Below are positions 1 to 13,370 of a DNA stretch of 25,930 nt, in pieces; within the stretch, counting starts at the first letter, position 1; each line of letters starts with the position of its first letter. Made by a program: the position numbers and the translations under genes. The DNA comes from Actinomortierella ambigua (taxonomy: Eukaryota; Mortierellomycota; Mortierellomycetes; Mortierellales; Mortierellaceae): contig JAAAJB010000513.1 of NCBI GenBank assembly GCA_016098155.1, forward strand, positions 1 through 25,930, given 5' to 3'. Under the pieces are notes generated by a model. That model searched no databases, was not told the origin of the DNA, and was given only the letters and a program-made list of their open reading frames with translations.

Positions 1-426
1 ATGAATGCTCGGTGCCAGCATCCCTCTCAGTCTCGACGACATGGTCGCTTATGTCCTTTACCTGGGACTCGAGGTGTTGTCCACTGCTCTCCTGCTCTTT
101 CGTGGTCAAGTGGCTATCACCCGTCAACGGTGACAACGGTCATCATCAGAGAGAAAACGGTATGGAGGAGTCAAGTGGGAAAACGGTGATAGAGGATGGT
201 GTTGGTGTCTACCTTACCTTTTGAGTGCCAACAGCCATCTCCGAGCCTCACTGTCCTCCATAACGACCTCTGCTCTACCTCCAGCATGGATTTTCATCCG
301 CTGAGGGCGTTCACTCGTAGAGAGAACAACCTTTGCGTGGCAGGAAACACGACCGCTCAACCGTAGGTTGCATGCTACCACTTGTGGGAATGAGTAAGGC
401 TTCCACGCCACCGTCCACTCCACCAT
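1..426 (-). CDS. Partial gene, unrecognised protein (N-terminal two exons)
   Basis: Two minus-strand exons fit together and run off the left edge. Exon 1 is 426-218, starting at an ATG; exon 2 is 113-1. The 104-nt intron (217-114) has a GTAAGG donor, a CTGAT-type branch motif near 150 and a GATAG acceptor. The phase fits exactly: exon 1 ends with two bases of a codon and exon 2 supplies the third, giving ...LLALK-S-HLTTKEQ. The first about 70 residues (starting MVEWTVAWKPYSFPQ) look like a small folded domain with two cysteines. The next 37 are polar and E/K/Q/S/T-rich, like a linker or coiled coil. I do not recognise the family. The ATG is the first convincing one, but the frame stays open a little upstream, so the start could lie further out. 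The 3' part is outside the window. The model rests on open frames plus a phase-consistent intron. Confidence 0.5.
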
Positions 427-1408
427 GCACTCATTCTCTCGGCAGCATGGCTCGAATGTTTGTTGTGCAGCGACAGGTGGGACGCGTCTTTGTACCTCTC
501 TAGTAGGGCTCTCTCCTTATTTGACATGTATTACTGCACGCCGCCTTTTCACATAGGCCTCCTGCAGGGTCATGCAAACGAGACCAAACACAAATTAGCA
601 TGAGGTCCCCTCTCTTTACTCATTCAAGCATTGCTCCGTCCGCTCGTCTCTCTCCTACGTGGGCCATGTCTATACTCCGCCTAGGCTCAGACATCCTACA
701 CGGGAAACAAGCTTGTTTTTTTCGCGACCTCAACTTTGCTGTGATCTCTGACAGAAATAGGACCCATCAGTGCCACTGAAGAGGAGATTTGCTAGCAAGA
801 ATGCAATGGGGAATGGGACGGAGTCTGGCGAAGAATGGAGCGAGTGGGCTTGAGCATAGGCCTCGGGTGAATGAGGTGTATGTTTGCTTGAGTGAATGGG
901 AGCGAGGAGTGAGTCTATCCCTCTTTCTCACACGTACCCAGCTTTCTCGTCAGACTGAGCGTATTGCTTCTTGCTGTTTGCTAGTATATTAGCAACACAT
1001 CGGAAATCTTCTCGGTATACCTGTTAGAGTGTTATGCTCCCACTTCCACCTCTGTCATAAATGCCGTGACCTTAAGATACGTTTCCAATGGAAGCATTCC
1101 AAAGTTGTCTTAGTGCCCAGTGGTATCGACCTCGGTGGAGTGGATCCAGGTGCACACCACTTCGGTGGAGCGACATTGTGGGGTATTTACGGTTAATCCT
1201 CAGTATTCTGGAGTGAGTAAGCGCGCCCTCGAGGAATAGCTTCGGCAAAGGTTCCGAAGATCTGTCAATATTTTTCTACCGACTTTTTTGTCTGTCCTTC
1301 TCTTTCTCTCTGCAAACATAATCCCTGTGAACACGCGAGAAAGAAATAAAACATTTTTTTTTCAAAAAAAAAAAGAAAGAGCTGCTGTCTAAAGGTCCCT
1401 CAACCAGG
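427..1408. other. Intergenic spacer, about 1 kb
   Basis: This stretch holds the 5' flank of the left-edge gene and the 3' flank of the SF3B2 gene, both on the minus strand. Only short frames without family likeness occur. Local structure includes a CCAC-TTCG-GTGG hairpin at 1157-1168, a 6-bp stem at 1240-1245/1254-1259, and a T9-C-A11 palindrome at 1354-1374. I saw no tRNA, snRNA or rRNA signature. Confidence 0.6.
1354..1374. repeat. T9-C-A11 palindromic homopolymer pair
   Basis: Nine T, one C and eleven A in a row form a self-complementary AT hairpin 35 nt beyond the SF3B2 stop codon, in its likely 3' UTR or terminator region. It may mark transcript end formation or simply be slippage-prone sequence. 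An analogous T10-A-T3-A9 run lies at 6135-6157. Confidence 0.6.
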
Positions 1409-3752
1409 CTAAAACTTGAAAGCCTTGTCTTTGACCTGGCTCTTCTTCTCCTGAGTCTTCTTGCGTTTCTGATCCGCCTGTGCAAAGTGTTCCGCCATTA
1501 GGTCTGTCACATCCTCACGCTGCTGATCAGGCACATTTTGCTGTAGACCACGCTCGTACTTGGCTTGAAGCGCCTCCTTGTCCAGATTGCCCAGCTCCGA
1601 GGGGTCCAATGCCACATCGACTTCATCGGCCTTGCGCTTTGTGAAGAAAGTGAAGACCAAGGCGATAAGGAATATTGGTTAATCATGTTGCTCGGGAAAA
1701 GTAAAGGCCTTTTTTTTTGTAAACCATGTTCTCGTTGCATTTACCTTTCTTGTCGATGATGAGTTTGCACTGGAGAGATCATAGACGTGTTGCGAGCCCA
1801 TAAAGCCGGTGATGTTAGTCTTCTTCTCCTTGAGCACGGTGTACAGTTGCTTGGGTTGCTGGTCTTCCTCCTCCTCTTCGGCCTTGCGGGCCGTTGTCTT
1901 GCGGAGTTCAATGACATCGGGTGTCTCCAGTCCGCTGGCCACACTTTGGAAGCCGCTTGGTGTGACAAGACCTTCATGCAATGCCTCCTCATCCTCCTCC
2001 TTTTCTTCCTCTCCCTCTCCATCCTCTTCTTCCTCTTCCTCTTCCTCCTCCTCTTCCTCCTCTTCCTCCTCCTCTTCTGGATCCAGTTCGCCCCAAAGGT
2101 CCTTCTGCACAGGCTCAATGAACGTGGACTCGACCGCCGGTTGGCTCGATCCAAAGACATCGCCATACAGTGGTCGGTTGAACTCGTCCACGGGGGGGCG
2201 GCCCCATCCGCCCGGGTGGTAGCCCCATTGTGCGCCTTCGGGGATCGGTGCATTCAGTCCTGGAATCTTAAGATTCTTGTATCCTGGTGGTGGGCCATAG
2301 CGTTGCATGTTGATCAGCCATGGTGGTGGTGCCAGTGGAGGGATCGATAACGCCGCCATCAGCTCCTCTGACAGATTTCCTGGTTTGACCTCCTTTACTT
2401 TGGTATCAAACTCCTTTCCTTCAAAGTACCTATGGAAATAGTTGGAAAGTGAAGAGCGAGAGAGAGAGATCAGTCCGTAAGTCATATACCAGCTCATTTT
2501 GCCTTATTTTCGTCTTCCTTTCATGGGGAGGGGAGGGTGTAGTAATTACAATTCACCATGCATTGTCAGTCGCGGCCTTGTTTGGTAGCGAAAGAAGGCG
2601 TCGTGAAGCTTTTGATAGTCAATGTCGAGCTTGCCCATCTTGGGTTGGACACGCTCGCGTGTCTTGCTCTTGAGCTTAGAGGCATCTTCTTTCTCTTTGA
2701 CAGCATTGCGTAACTCCATGATACCCGTGTCCTTGATAAACTCGGGCAGATCAAACGGCTTCTTCTCAATGCCTCGCTTGCCTTGAAGGTATTTGCGCTT
2801 CTGGTTCCAGTGCGCTGGTACTGGTACTGTGTTGCGGTATCCTTTCAGTTGCACAAGCAAATCCGGGTCAGACGATGTCACATCGATCCACTATTGGAAT
2901 GTTACGAAGAACAGAGAGTAAAATGGTTGGAGGGTGAGTCTCTTGAGTCACCATAGACCATCTCCATACAAACATAGTCACCGTGAATACACTATCCTAT
3001 CATACCTCAACCACCTCAGGATGCCTGGCCATCTGTTTCAGCACGGCAACGCTCATACGATTCAGGCGCTTGAGCTTTTTCTTGCTCAAACCCTTATCGT
3101 CACCGTCGTCAGAGTCGGATCCCGAATCGTCCGACTTCTTCGCTGCTGCCTCTGACTCTGCTACCGTTGCTCCTGCTGTTGCCTCCTTTTCTACATCTAT
3201 GTCTTGCGTCTGTACATGGGAGGAGAACAAAAAAAAAACGGGAGGAGATTAGCTTGTCATCCTAGTTTTCTCGGCCACACCCAATGAAGACACCGTCGAC
3301 GATATAGACCAATACCTCTCCTTCCTGTGAGTTGATCATAAATTTCTTAAACACATCCTGGAAGACAGAAAACTCGGGTGCGAGGTCTTCGGGCAGCAGC
3401 TTCTCCTCTACCCACTCGACCTCGACCTTCAGGTCGTCCTATAAAATTCAGTTTAACAATGGGTCAGTTGTTAGTCGGAAAAAGTCTTCATTTATGAGCA
3501 TTCAGTCTCTAGGACCGGCAATGGAATGCCCACAACGCTTGGCAATTTCATGTCCCGTACCTCTTCATCCTTCTTGTTGTCCTTCGCTGACTCCTCTTTT
3601 TGTTGCTGTTGTTGCTGTAATTGTTTTTGTTGACCTTTGTTCTTTTTGCGGCGTTGCTTCTTCTTGCCATTGGCGTGTCCATTTTGCTTTGCCTCAGCTG
3701 CGGGTTGGCCGTTCGCCACATGGTCGACCACTTCTTGTGCCTTCGCTTCCAT
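1409..3752 (-). CDS. SF3B2: Splicing factor 3b subunit 2 (SF3B2/SAP145, yeast Cus1)
   Basis: This is a nuclear subunit of the SF3b part of U2 snRNP, which helps anchor U2 at the intron branch site. Exons by phase: 3752-3561, 3438-3316, 3209-3006, 2890-2550, 2429-1745 and 1636-1409, about 590 aa. The last acceptor could instead be six bases on, starting at 1630. The N-terminus is a Lys/Gln-rich low-complexity region (KKKQRRKKNK, then a Q run). The DUF382 region follows: VTSSDPDLLVQLKGYRNTVP, VPAHWNQKRKYLQGKRGIEK and PFDLPEFIKDTGI. Then comes the PSP domain: LYFEGKEFDTK, PPPWLINMQRYGPPPGYKNL and KIPGLNAPIPEGAQWGYHPG. A long Glu run and a basic end (KSQVKDKAFKF) match the family layout. The donor at 2549 (GTAATT) is needed to rebuild HGELYFEGKEF. 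The gene starts only 180 nt downstream of the DPH7 stop on the same strand. Identity is certain; exact borders are hand-called. Confidence 0.96.
1995..2085 (-). repeat. Glu-coding (GAG/GAA) low-complexity tract inside SF3B2
   Basis: On the plus strand this is a CTTCCT/CCTCTT-type tract. On the coding strand it gives an uninterrupted run of about 18 glutamates, then a mixed D/E/G/K segment. Acidic linkers at this position, after the PSP domain, are usual in SF3B2 proteins. The mixed GAG and GAA codons argue against very recent single-unit expansion. Confidence 0.8.
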
Positions 3753-3932
3753 GGTTCAACTTTTTTGGCAAAGGGGAGAAAATGTGAATGAAAGGTGGTG
3801 GCGAGGAATGGGGGGAGAGGGAGAGCCAAAGACGGCTAGATGAGTGGAGGTCGCGATCAAGTTCGGTTGGCAAAGCCACCCAACCTTGGAAGGTGGTGGT
3901 TGCGGACTTCAAGAAATTTATTTTCAAATGAA

Positions 3933-5820
3933 TTATGGTCGCCTTTGAAGTGTCCCACCCCACCCAGTGCGAAGAAGTACGATATATTAGTATTCAAAAG
4001 CTTTCGAGTGGATTCGAGCCGCATTGAGATGGAGCAAGTATAGCAAACATATCGCTTCGTTTCAACTTACCACAGGTGAATGAGGTGATCGTAGAAAGAG
4101 CAGCTAATCGCCAGGGGCGAGGTTCCTTGAGTAGGTGGGGCGTACGACCAGTCGACGCCATAGGCCAAGCTCTTGTGTTCCATGAAGCTCGATACGATCT
4201 GTCCATCACTCCAGGAATCATCATAGTGGAGCGTATGGAAGCCATTGTGCATGCATCCTGCCAGCAGTATATTCTTGAGTGTTGGGTGCCATTTCAGCCG
4301 CCACACGCCGCCACCTGTGTGTGTAGTGTTGAGTGGTCGCTTCATCGACCTTGTGTCCCAGATCAGGACGTTTTCATCGTAGCTATTATCAATGAAAGTA
4401 AGTGAGGATATCACAGGCCGTGTGTGAGCAACTGTTTGATCCAATTATTTGGAAGGGAGAGAGCACCCAGAATGCGGAGCAAATCTGATTTCTTTTTTTT
4501 TTTCGACTATTCACCTTCCAGTGGCAAGGATGTGTTCGTCGTGTGGGTTTGACTGAATACTGCATACTCCCATCTGGTGCCTAAAGGACCAAACGATTCA
4601 AATGATCAATGGTAACAGAGGAAGATGTGTAAGATATCGTGGCCAGATTTCCAAATTGCGAGAAAACAGTATGATTGCACGTTGAACACATTGAAATCAT
4701 ACGCTCGACTTGTAAACGTAGCAAAGCTGCAGTCCATGCGCAGGTCCCATCCTTTGAGCTTGCAGTCATCGGCACCCGTGTACAGTATGTTGGTATCATG
4801 GTAGTTCCAGCCAACAATCCATGCCTCAAGGTCGTGAGCGCGCCATGAGATTCGTTCTACGAGTTCTGATGAGGTGGGGTCCATGTCCAGCACCTGTACG
4901 TCGCCCGAGCTCAAAGAGACTGCAATCTGAGGCTCGGCGCTATCGGTGTAAAGCAAAAAAAGAAGGAAGGAAGGAAGAACAGGAAATGAATAGGGCGGGG
5001 GGAGGGGGTGAATGCAATGAGTACGTGCAGCTGCATTTCAACGATGCTGAAGGAGACAGGCGGCGAGCAGGGGCTTGTCATTGCTTTCCGAACCGCATCA
5101 TACCTTGCATTGACACGATTGGACCAGTCCAAGGACAAGGCTAATGCCCTATTAGAGTTGGTGCTATACTTGGTGGCGAGAGTGAGCTCACTGCCTTCGG
5201 TTCTAAACTGATAGAGAGACAGATCTCCCGATGCATCTGCCACGCCAAGGGTGGGATGGCCATGAATGGTATGGTGTGACCTTTTGGAAGAGACAAAGTG
5301 GCGGTTGTTAGTTTCGAAGCGTAAAATATCAAGACTGAAAGCATCATGGTATCTCAAACAAGGCATACTTACCACTTCATGTCGAGGATAGCGGCTGTCT
5401 CGATGCAGTCCCGCTGCTTTCTATTGAAATACAGAGGTGTGATGATTGGATCATTTGGATCAGTGGGCAATGGAGGAGACGGTACCATTGCCACCAACCG
5501 GTCGTCAAAGATGCTTACAACTTTGGTGCCTCGGGATTCTCCTGTTCAACAGCATAAAGCAACAGCCTGCCTAGTCTCAGCATAGGCTTGTCTACCCTCT
5601 CTGGCTCGTCATCATCAGAGTCGGGGCTGCTCTTGTTGTCGTGAGTGTCTTCGGTAGATGCCGCCGCTGTGTTGGAAGGGTCCTCTTCGGCCTCGTCCTT
5701 GGCCAACTGATAGGTGCCGCAGGCCAGCAAGTGAGCATGACTCGCAATGGGACAGCATTCTATACTATCAGCAGAATAGACCGTGTCGTCCGAGTCGAAT
5801 GAAGGAGGCTGGTGGGACAT
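3933..5820 (-). CDS. DPH7: Diphthine methylesterase, WD40 protein (DPH7/RRT2)
   Basis: DPH7 removes the methyl ester from diphthine on eEF2, the step before the final amidation to diphthamide; it acts in the cytosol. Exons by phase: 5820-5519, 5420-5373, 5280-5104, 4939-4703, 4580-4515, 4382-4071 and 3942-3933, about 383 aa. Family marks in order: DTVYSADSIECCPIASHAHL and LLACGTYQL at the N-terminus, GRLLLYAVEQ, AAILDMKW, GHPTLGVADASGDLSLYQF, GWNYHDTNILYTGADDCKLK, HQMGVCSIQSNPHDEHILAT, YDENVLIWDTRSMKRPL, GGVWRLKWHP and SCSFYDHLIHLW. The last intron is uncertain. A consensus GTAAGT donor (4070), a TACTAAT box and an AAAG acceptor give an ending HLWRP; without splicing the protein ends HLW at 4067. 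A ser/asp-rich acidic insert interrupts the N-terminus (residues about 45-75). It is co-oriented with SF3B2 and divergent from GCP4. Confidence 0.95.
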
Positions 5821-6204
5821 GGCGAAATGCACATGAACATTGGGCACAGCGGAAGGTGATTTAGAGAACGTGGTGGGGGAGGGGGGAAAAATTCTTTCAC
5901 GCAAGAGCCAACGCCACCAATGCACACAATACCCCTGCCAGGGTCTGCATGCTCAAACTACCCACTCTTGCCACAGTAACTGAGCAGACAGCACCATTCC
6001 CGAAGGTAAGGATATACCCCACGATATAGATGCATTGGAGCCTTCAAGTTACTGTGCCTTATCTAGCTTCTTTGACAGCGCTGACCTGGTATAGTCTTCT
6101 ATCACGCGCGCGACCTGTTAAGCCACCTCTTACCTTTTTTTTTTATTTAAAAAAAAATCTCATAAAAGCGCGTTTTGACTTTAAAGCTTCACATTCAATC
6201 CTCA
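5821..6204. promoter_or_regulatory. Divergent promoter region between DPH7 and GCP4
   Basis: These 384 bp separate two start codons on opposite strands and must hold both promoters. Visible elements are a CG-repeat core (ACGCGCGCGA, about 6103-6112), a T10-A-T3-A9 poly(dT)/poly(dA) stretch at 6135-6157 of the nucleosome-excluding kind, and a CATAAAAG TATA-like motif just after it, about 45 nt before the GCP4 ATG. That the CG core acts as an MBF-like cell-cycle site is speculation. Confidence 0.45.
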
Positions 6205-9112
6205 ATGCTGCATGAACTGCTGCTCGCCTTGGCGGGCTTCCCAGGCAATGTGTTCCGCCCATTTCCTCCAGCACCTCTGCAGCCGACGACATTGGCATTA
6301 GCAGACGATTTTCCCATGATGCATCCAGGCGAGCGAGAGACACTCCATCGTCTGGCAGGACTCGGGTTCCAGTTTATGACCATGAACAAGTTTATCGAGG
6401 CCTGTCGGTCCTCTCACCACATCAACACCACAAAAGCTACTTCGCATAAAACAGGCCTGTATCGCAAGGCCATGGCCATCGCGCTGGAGCGCCGACTACA
6501 AGGGTATCGCCGAGTTCTGATCGAGACGGAACGGTCCATCCTGTCGGGAGAAGACAACCTCGGCGGAAGCATCCCACTCTCGACCCTGGCAGCGCGTTTC
6601 TCAGAGTATCAGCTTGTATTTCCAGTTATCTGCGACCTATTGTCAACCCTGGACCAAGCTGAAGAGATGTTAGCGGAGACGGTAGCGGAGGTCGAGCAGG
6701 AGACGGATGGAGATGGGGCAGTAGGGGGACGACGGAGAAAGAGCAGGAGTGAGGACCCATCAAGGACCCGATCACCCTACTACGGTGCCAGACTGATTGA
6801 TTTACTTCAGGACAAGGCGGCATCGGGTGTGCCCATTGTGCAGGAATGGCTGAACGACATGCTGTCAAGCTGCTGTTCAGTCATGATGCGTCAAATCGTA
6901 GCCTGGGTCATCTATGGTCAGGTGCAGGATCCCTTTGGCGAGTGGTTCATCGTGTCGTGCACGTCCAAGACTGATTCGACACCATCACTGGCTTCACCAG
7001 CCGGTTTACGAAATGACATCTCGTCCTCAACAGCATCTCTTTTGCAGGATCAAAGCGAAGGGCGGGCAGAGAGAAGCGACAATATCAATACACATTTGCC
7101 AGGCGTACGGCGGTGGCAGGCTGAATATAAGCTGGATGAATCGCTCGTGCCAAAGATGATTCCCACTCTCCTCGCTACCGAGATTCTGTTCATTGGCAAG
7201 GCCATCGCCACCGCTCGGGATGCTCGAACAAAGTCTGCACCCGTCCCTGACGCCATGACGCGTCGACATTTAGAATGGATCATGCCTCTTGTCCAGTCGT
7301 TATCGCAACGGCCATCGAACTCACCAGCAGAGACCTCCTTTGGTGGACGACCACCACCGTCTCCACCCATGTCCCCTATGGAGGGGCTCTCGGCGGCTCC
7401 TTCCAGCATACCAACCGCTACTACTACTTCCACAACAGCGTTCCCAATCCGACCGCTAAAGCAGGTGGTTCATGCGATCCGCAAGGACATTGTCGAGCAT
7501 TTGTGGGTCAACGTCCGAGTCGGCCGTACGATGGCGGCGGCACTCCGGTCCTTTCAGCGATACTTTTTACTGGCGGATGGCGAGTTTGGGCTGGGTCTCA
7601 TTGATGCGATCGACGAGTTCAAGCGGGCGAAACTATTGAAGAAGCACGGCGCTCGTGCAGCTCCGACCATCCGCGACCAGGATCTGAGCGGTATCTTGTT
7701 CAAGGCTGCCAAAGGAACCACGCCGGGAGCGCAAGAAGACGAAGGTCCATTGTCGCTGCAACAATTTGAGCTCCGTGTGGCCAAGCCAGGGGAGTCATCG
7801 CAGTCCTTTGACGACCAATTGTTGGGGATTCCGACGAGACTACATTACCGCCTGATGTGGCCCTTGGATCTCTTGCTAACAGCTGACGATATGCGACAAT
7901 ACAGTGATGTGTTTGCATTTCTTATTACTGTCCGCAAGGCGCAAGTCCAGCTTCAGAGGGCTTGGACGCATGTCAAGGTGCTGTCACAGATGGGTCGGAG
8001 GCGACGGCAGCGATTGCAACGCGCGGCTATTAAGCGTCGGGCAGTCATGAAAAATCGAGGTGGTAGCGCCCCAATAGACGATGGCAGTGGCATGACGGAT
8101 CAGGAGCGGCTGCAGCGCGAACAGGAGGTAGCACAAGAGGAGGAAGTGGTGCGTCTTGTGAGTACCATGCGTTCAAGTATGATGTTTGTCGTGGACGGAT
8201 TATGGAGCTATCTTCAGGTAAGTTTATTGCTATTTTCTCTCCGCGCTGACCGGGTGCGTCTATCAGACTTTTGACTTTTTTTTTCTTGGCGGAGAGAACT
8301 AACGCCCACAGTCTTCATCGTTCAATTCGGACATAGATGGATGTTCTCGGCCCAACGTTTAATGGACTCATTCAAAGCGTAGCACCTGATCAAGCAACAT
8401 CTTCAGCGTCGCGTTCATCTAGCTATGGTGGCACCACGACCCATAGGTCGGCGTCACCTTCCTCAACTTTTGACTTTGACGTCATTTACGCGACACACGC
8501 TGAGACGATTCATGAAATTCAAAGTGCATGCTTAATCACGTCGAACGAGTTAGTTGGAACGCTCAAGATGATGTTGCAGGCAGTCGAAAGCTTTTCAGGA
8601 ATTGTTGCGCGGCGAGCAGGAGATGGCGAAGATGGGTTCCGGATAGGAATTAGTGCCGATCAAGATGAACTTGCTTGGCAAGATTGGGCAGATCTCTCGA
8701 GCGCTCACAAGGTACAGTCATTTTTCTCTCTCAGTCTCCAAGAAAATATCATAATCGCCCTTGCTTGTGGCCTCCCCCCCCCTCCCAACTATACCCAACC
8801 TAATATTTCAACCGATTCTCTGTCTTGTTTTTTCCTCTCTCATTTGTGGGCTGTGATCAATAGACGTTCCGAGAACAGACGCAACAGCTTTTCGCCGCTC
8901 TGTCAACAGCATCCAAGTCTGGCACGCTGGAGGATGGACCTGTGCTTCGGCGGAGTGTATCAGGGATGGGCTCAAGCTTTCTTGTAGGCAACGGCCCAAA
9001 ATCGGCTGTGATCAGGCAGCTGGACCGCCTCTTGCTAAGGCTGGAGTATGCCAAGGCTATGTGGTTCCAACCAGTATCATCCCAAGCGGAAAGAGGAGAG
9101 GCCGAAGTTTGA
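6205..9112 (+). CDS. TUBGCP4: Gamma-tubulin complex component 4 (GCP4)
   Basis: GCP4 is a wall subunit of the gamma-tubulin ring complex that nucleates microtubules at spindle poles and cytoplasmic organising centres. Exons: 6205-8217, 8337-8711 and 8864-9112, all joined in phase 0, about 878 aa. The start is set by the family N-terminus MLHELLLALAGFPGNVF. The N-terminal GRIP1 half carries HPGERETLHRLAGLGFQF and YRRVLIETERSIL, and ARLIDLLQDKAASGVPIVQE further on. The C-terminal gamma-tubulin-binding half has LWVNVRVGRTMAAALRSFQR, RLHYRLMWPLDLLLTADDM and SDVFAFLITVRKAQVQLQ. The first splice restores SYLQ-MDVLGPTF and the last exon ends in LDRLLLRLEYAKAMWFQP. The protein is longer than animal GCP4 (about 670 aa) because of polar inserts around residues 165-195, 260-300 and 390-420. 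GCP4 is kept in filamentous fungi but absent from budding yeast. It converges with the kinase gene 325 bp downstream. Confidence 0.96.
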
Positions 9113-9437
9113 ATTGGCTCGAACATTTCTGTTTGCAAGCTCTAAACCTCTTTTGCACGGAGAGTATACCCTCGTAGTTTACGAATGCGTTTAAAAACTT
9201 CATTAGATTTTCAAAAATCTCTACAAATTGAAAAACAAAAAAGGGAGATAATAGTAAACTTTGACGCATTTCCCCCTCTCTTTCGGAAAGAAAACAAAAA
9301 GCTGGCGTCCGTAGGGTGGCCGAGTCTTATAGTAAGTATGACACCAACACTTTCCTCTAGCTCCATCCTCCATGTCATTGCTATGTAGGACCCCTGACCT
9401 CTCCAAGTGTAGGGTCCCCAGGTTCACTGCCATAAAG
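9113..9437. other. Convergent 3' spacer
   Basis: These 325 bp lie between the stop codons of GCP4 (plus) and the kinase (minus). The stretch is AT-rich with poly(A) and poly(T) tracts, as expected for two facing 3' UTRs. I saw no further gene or RNA. Confidence 0.6.

Positions 9438-13370
<3,933 letters not shown>

Noticed and set aside
1787..2350. Long plus-strand frame (187 codons, Leu/Phe-rich) opposite SF3B2
   Set aside because: It is the complement of the Glu-rich SF3B2 exon; the hydrophobic run is the mirror of the GAG/GAA tract.
4005..4020. GGATTCGAGCCGC resembling a tRNA B box
   Set aside because: No A box, acceptor stem or cloverleaf surrounds it, and it lies in the DPH7 3' intron.
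5340..5518. Apparent frameshift in DPH7, where the reading frame changes after NPEAPKL
   Set aside because: A GTAAGC donor at 5518 and an AATAG acceptor at 5421 restore the frame exactly (KL-KQRDCIETAAILDMKW), so it is an intron and not a mutation.
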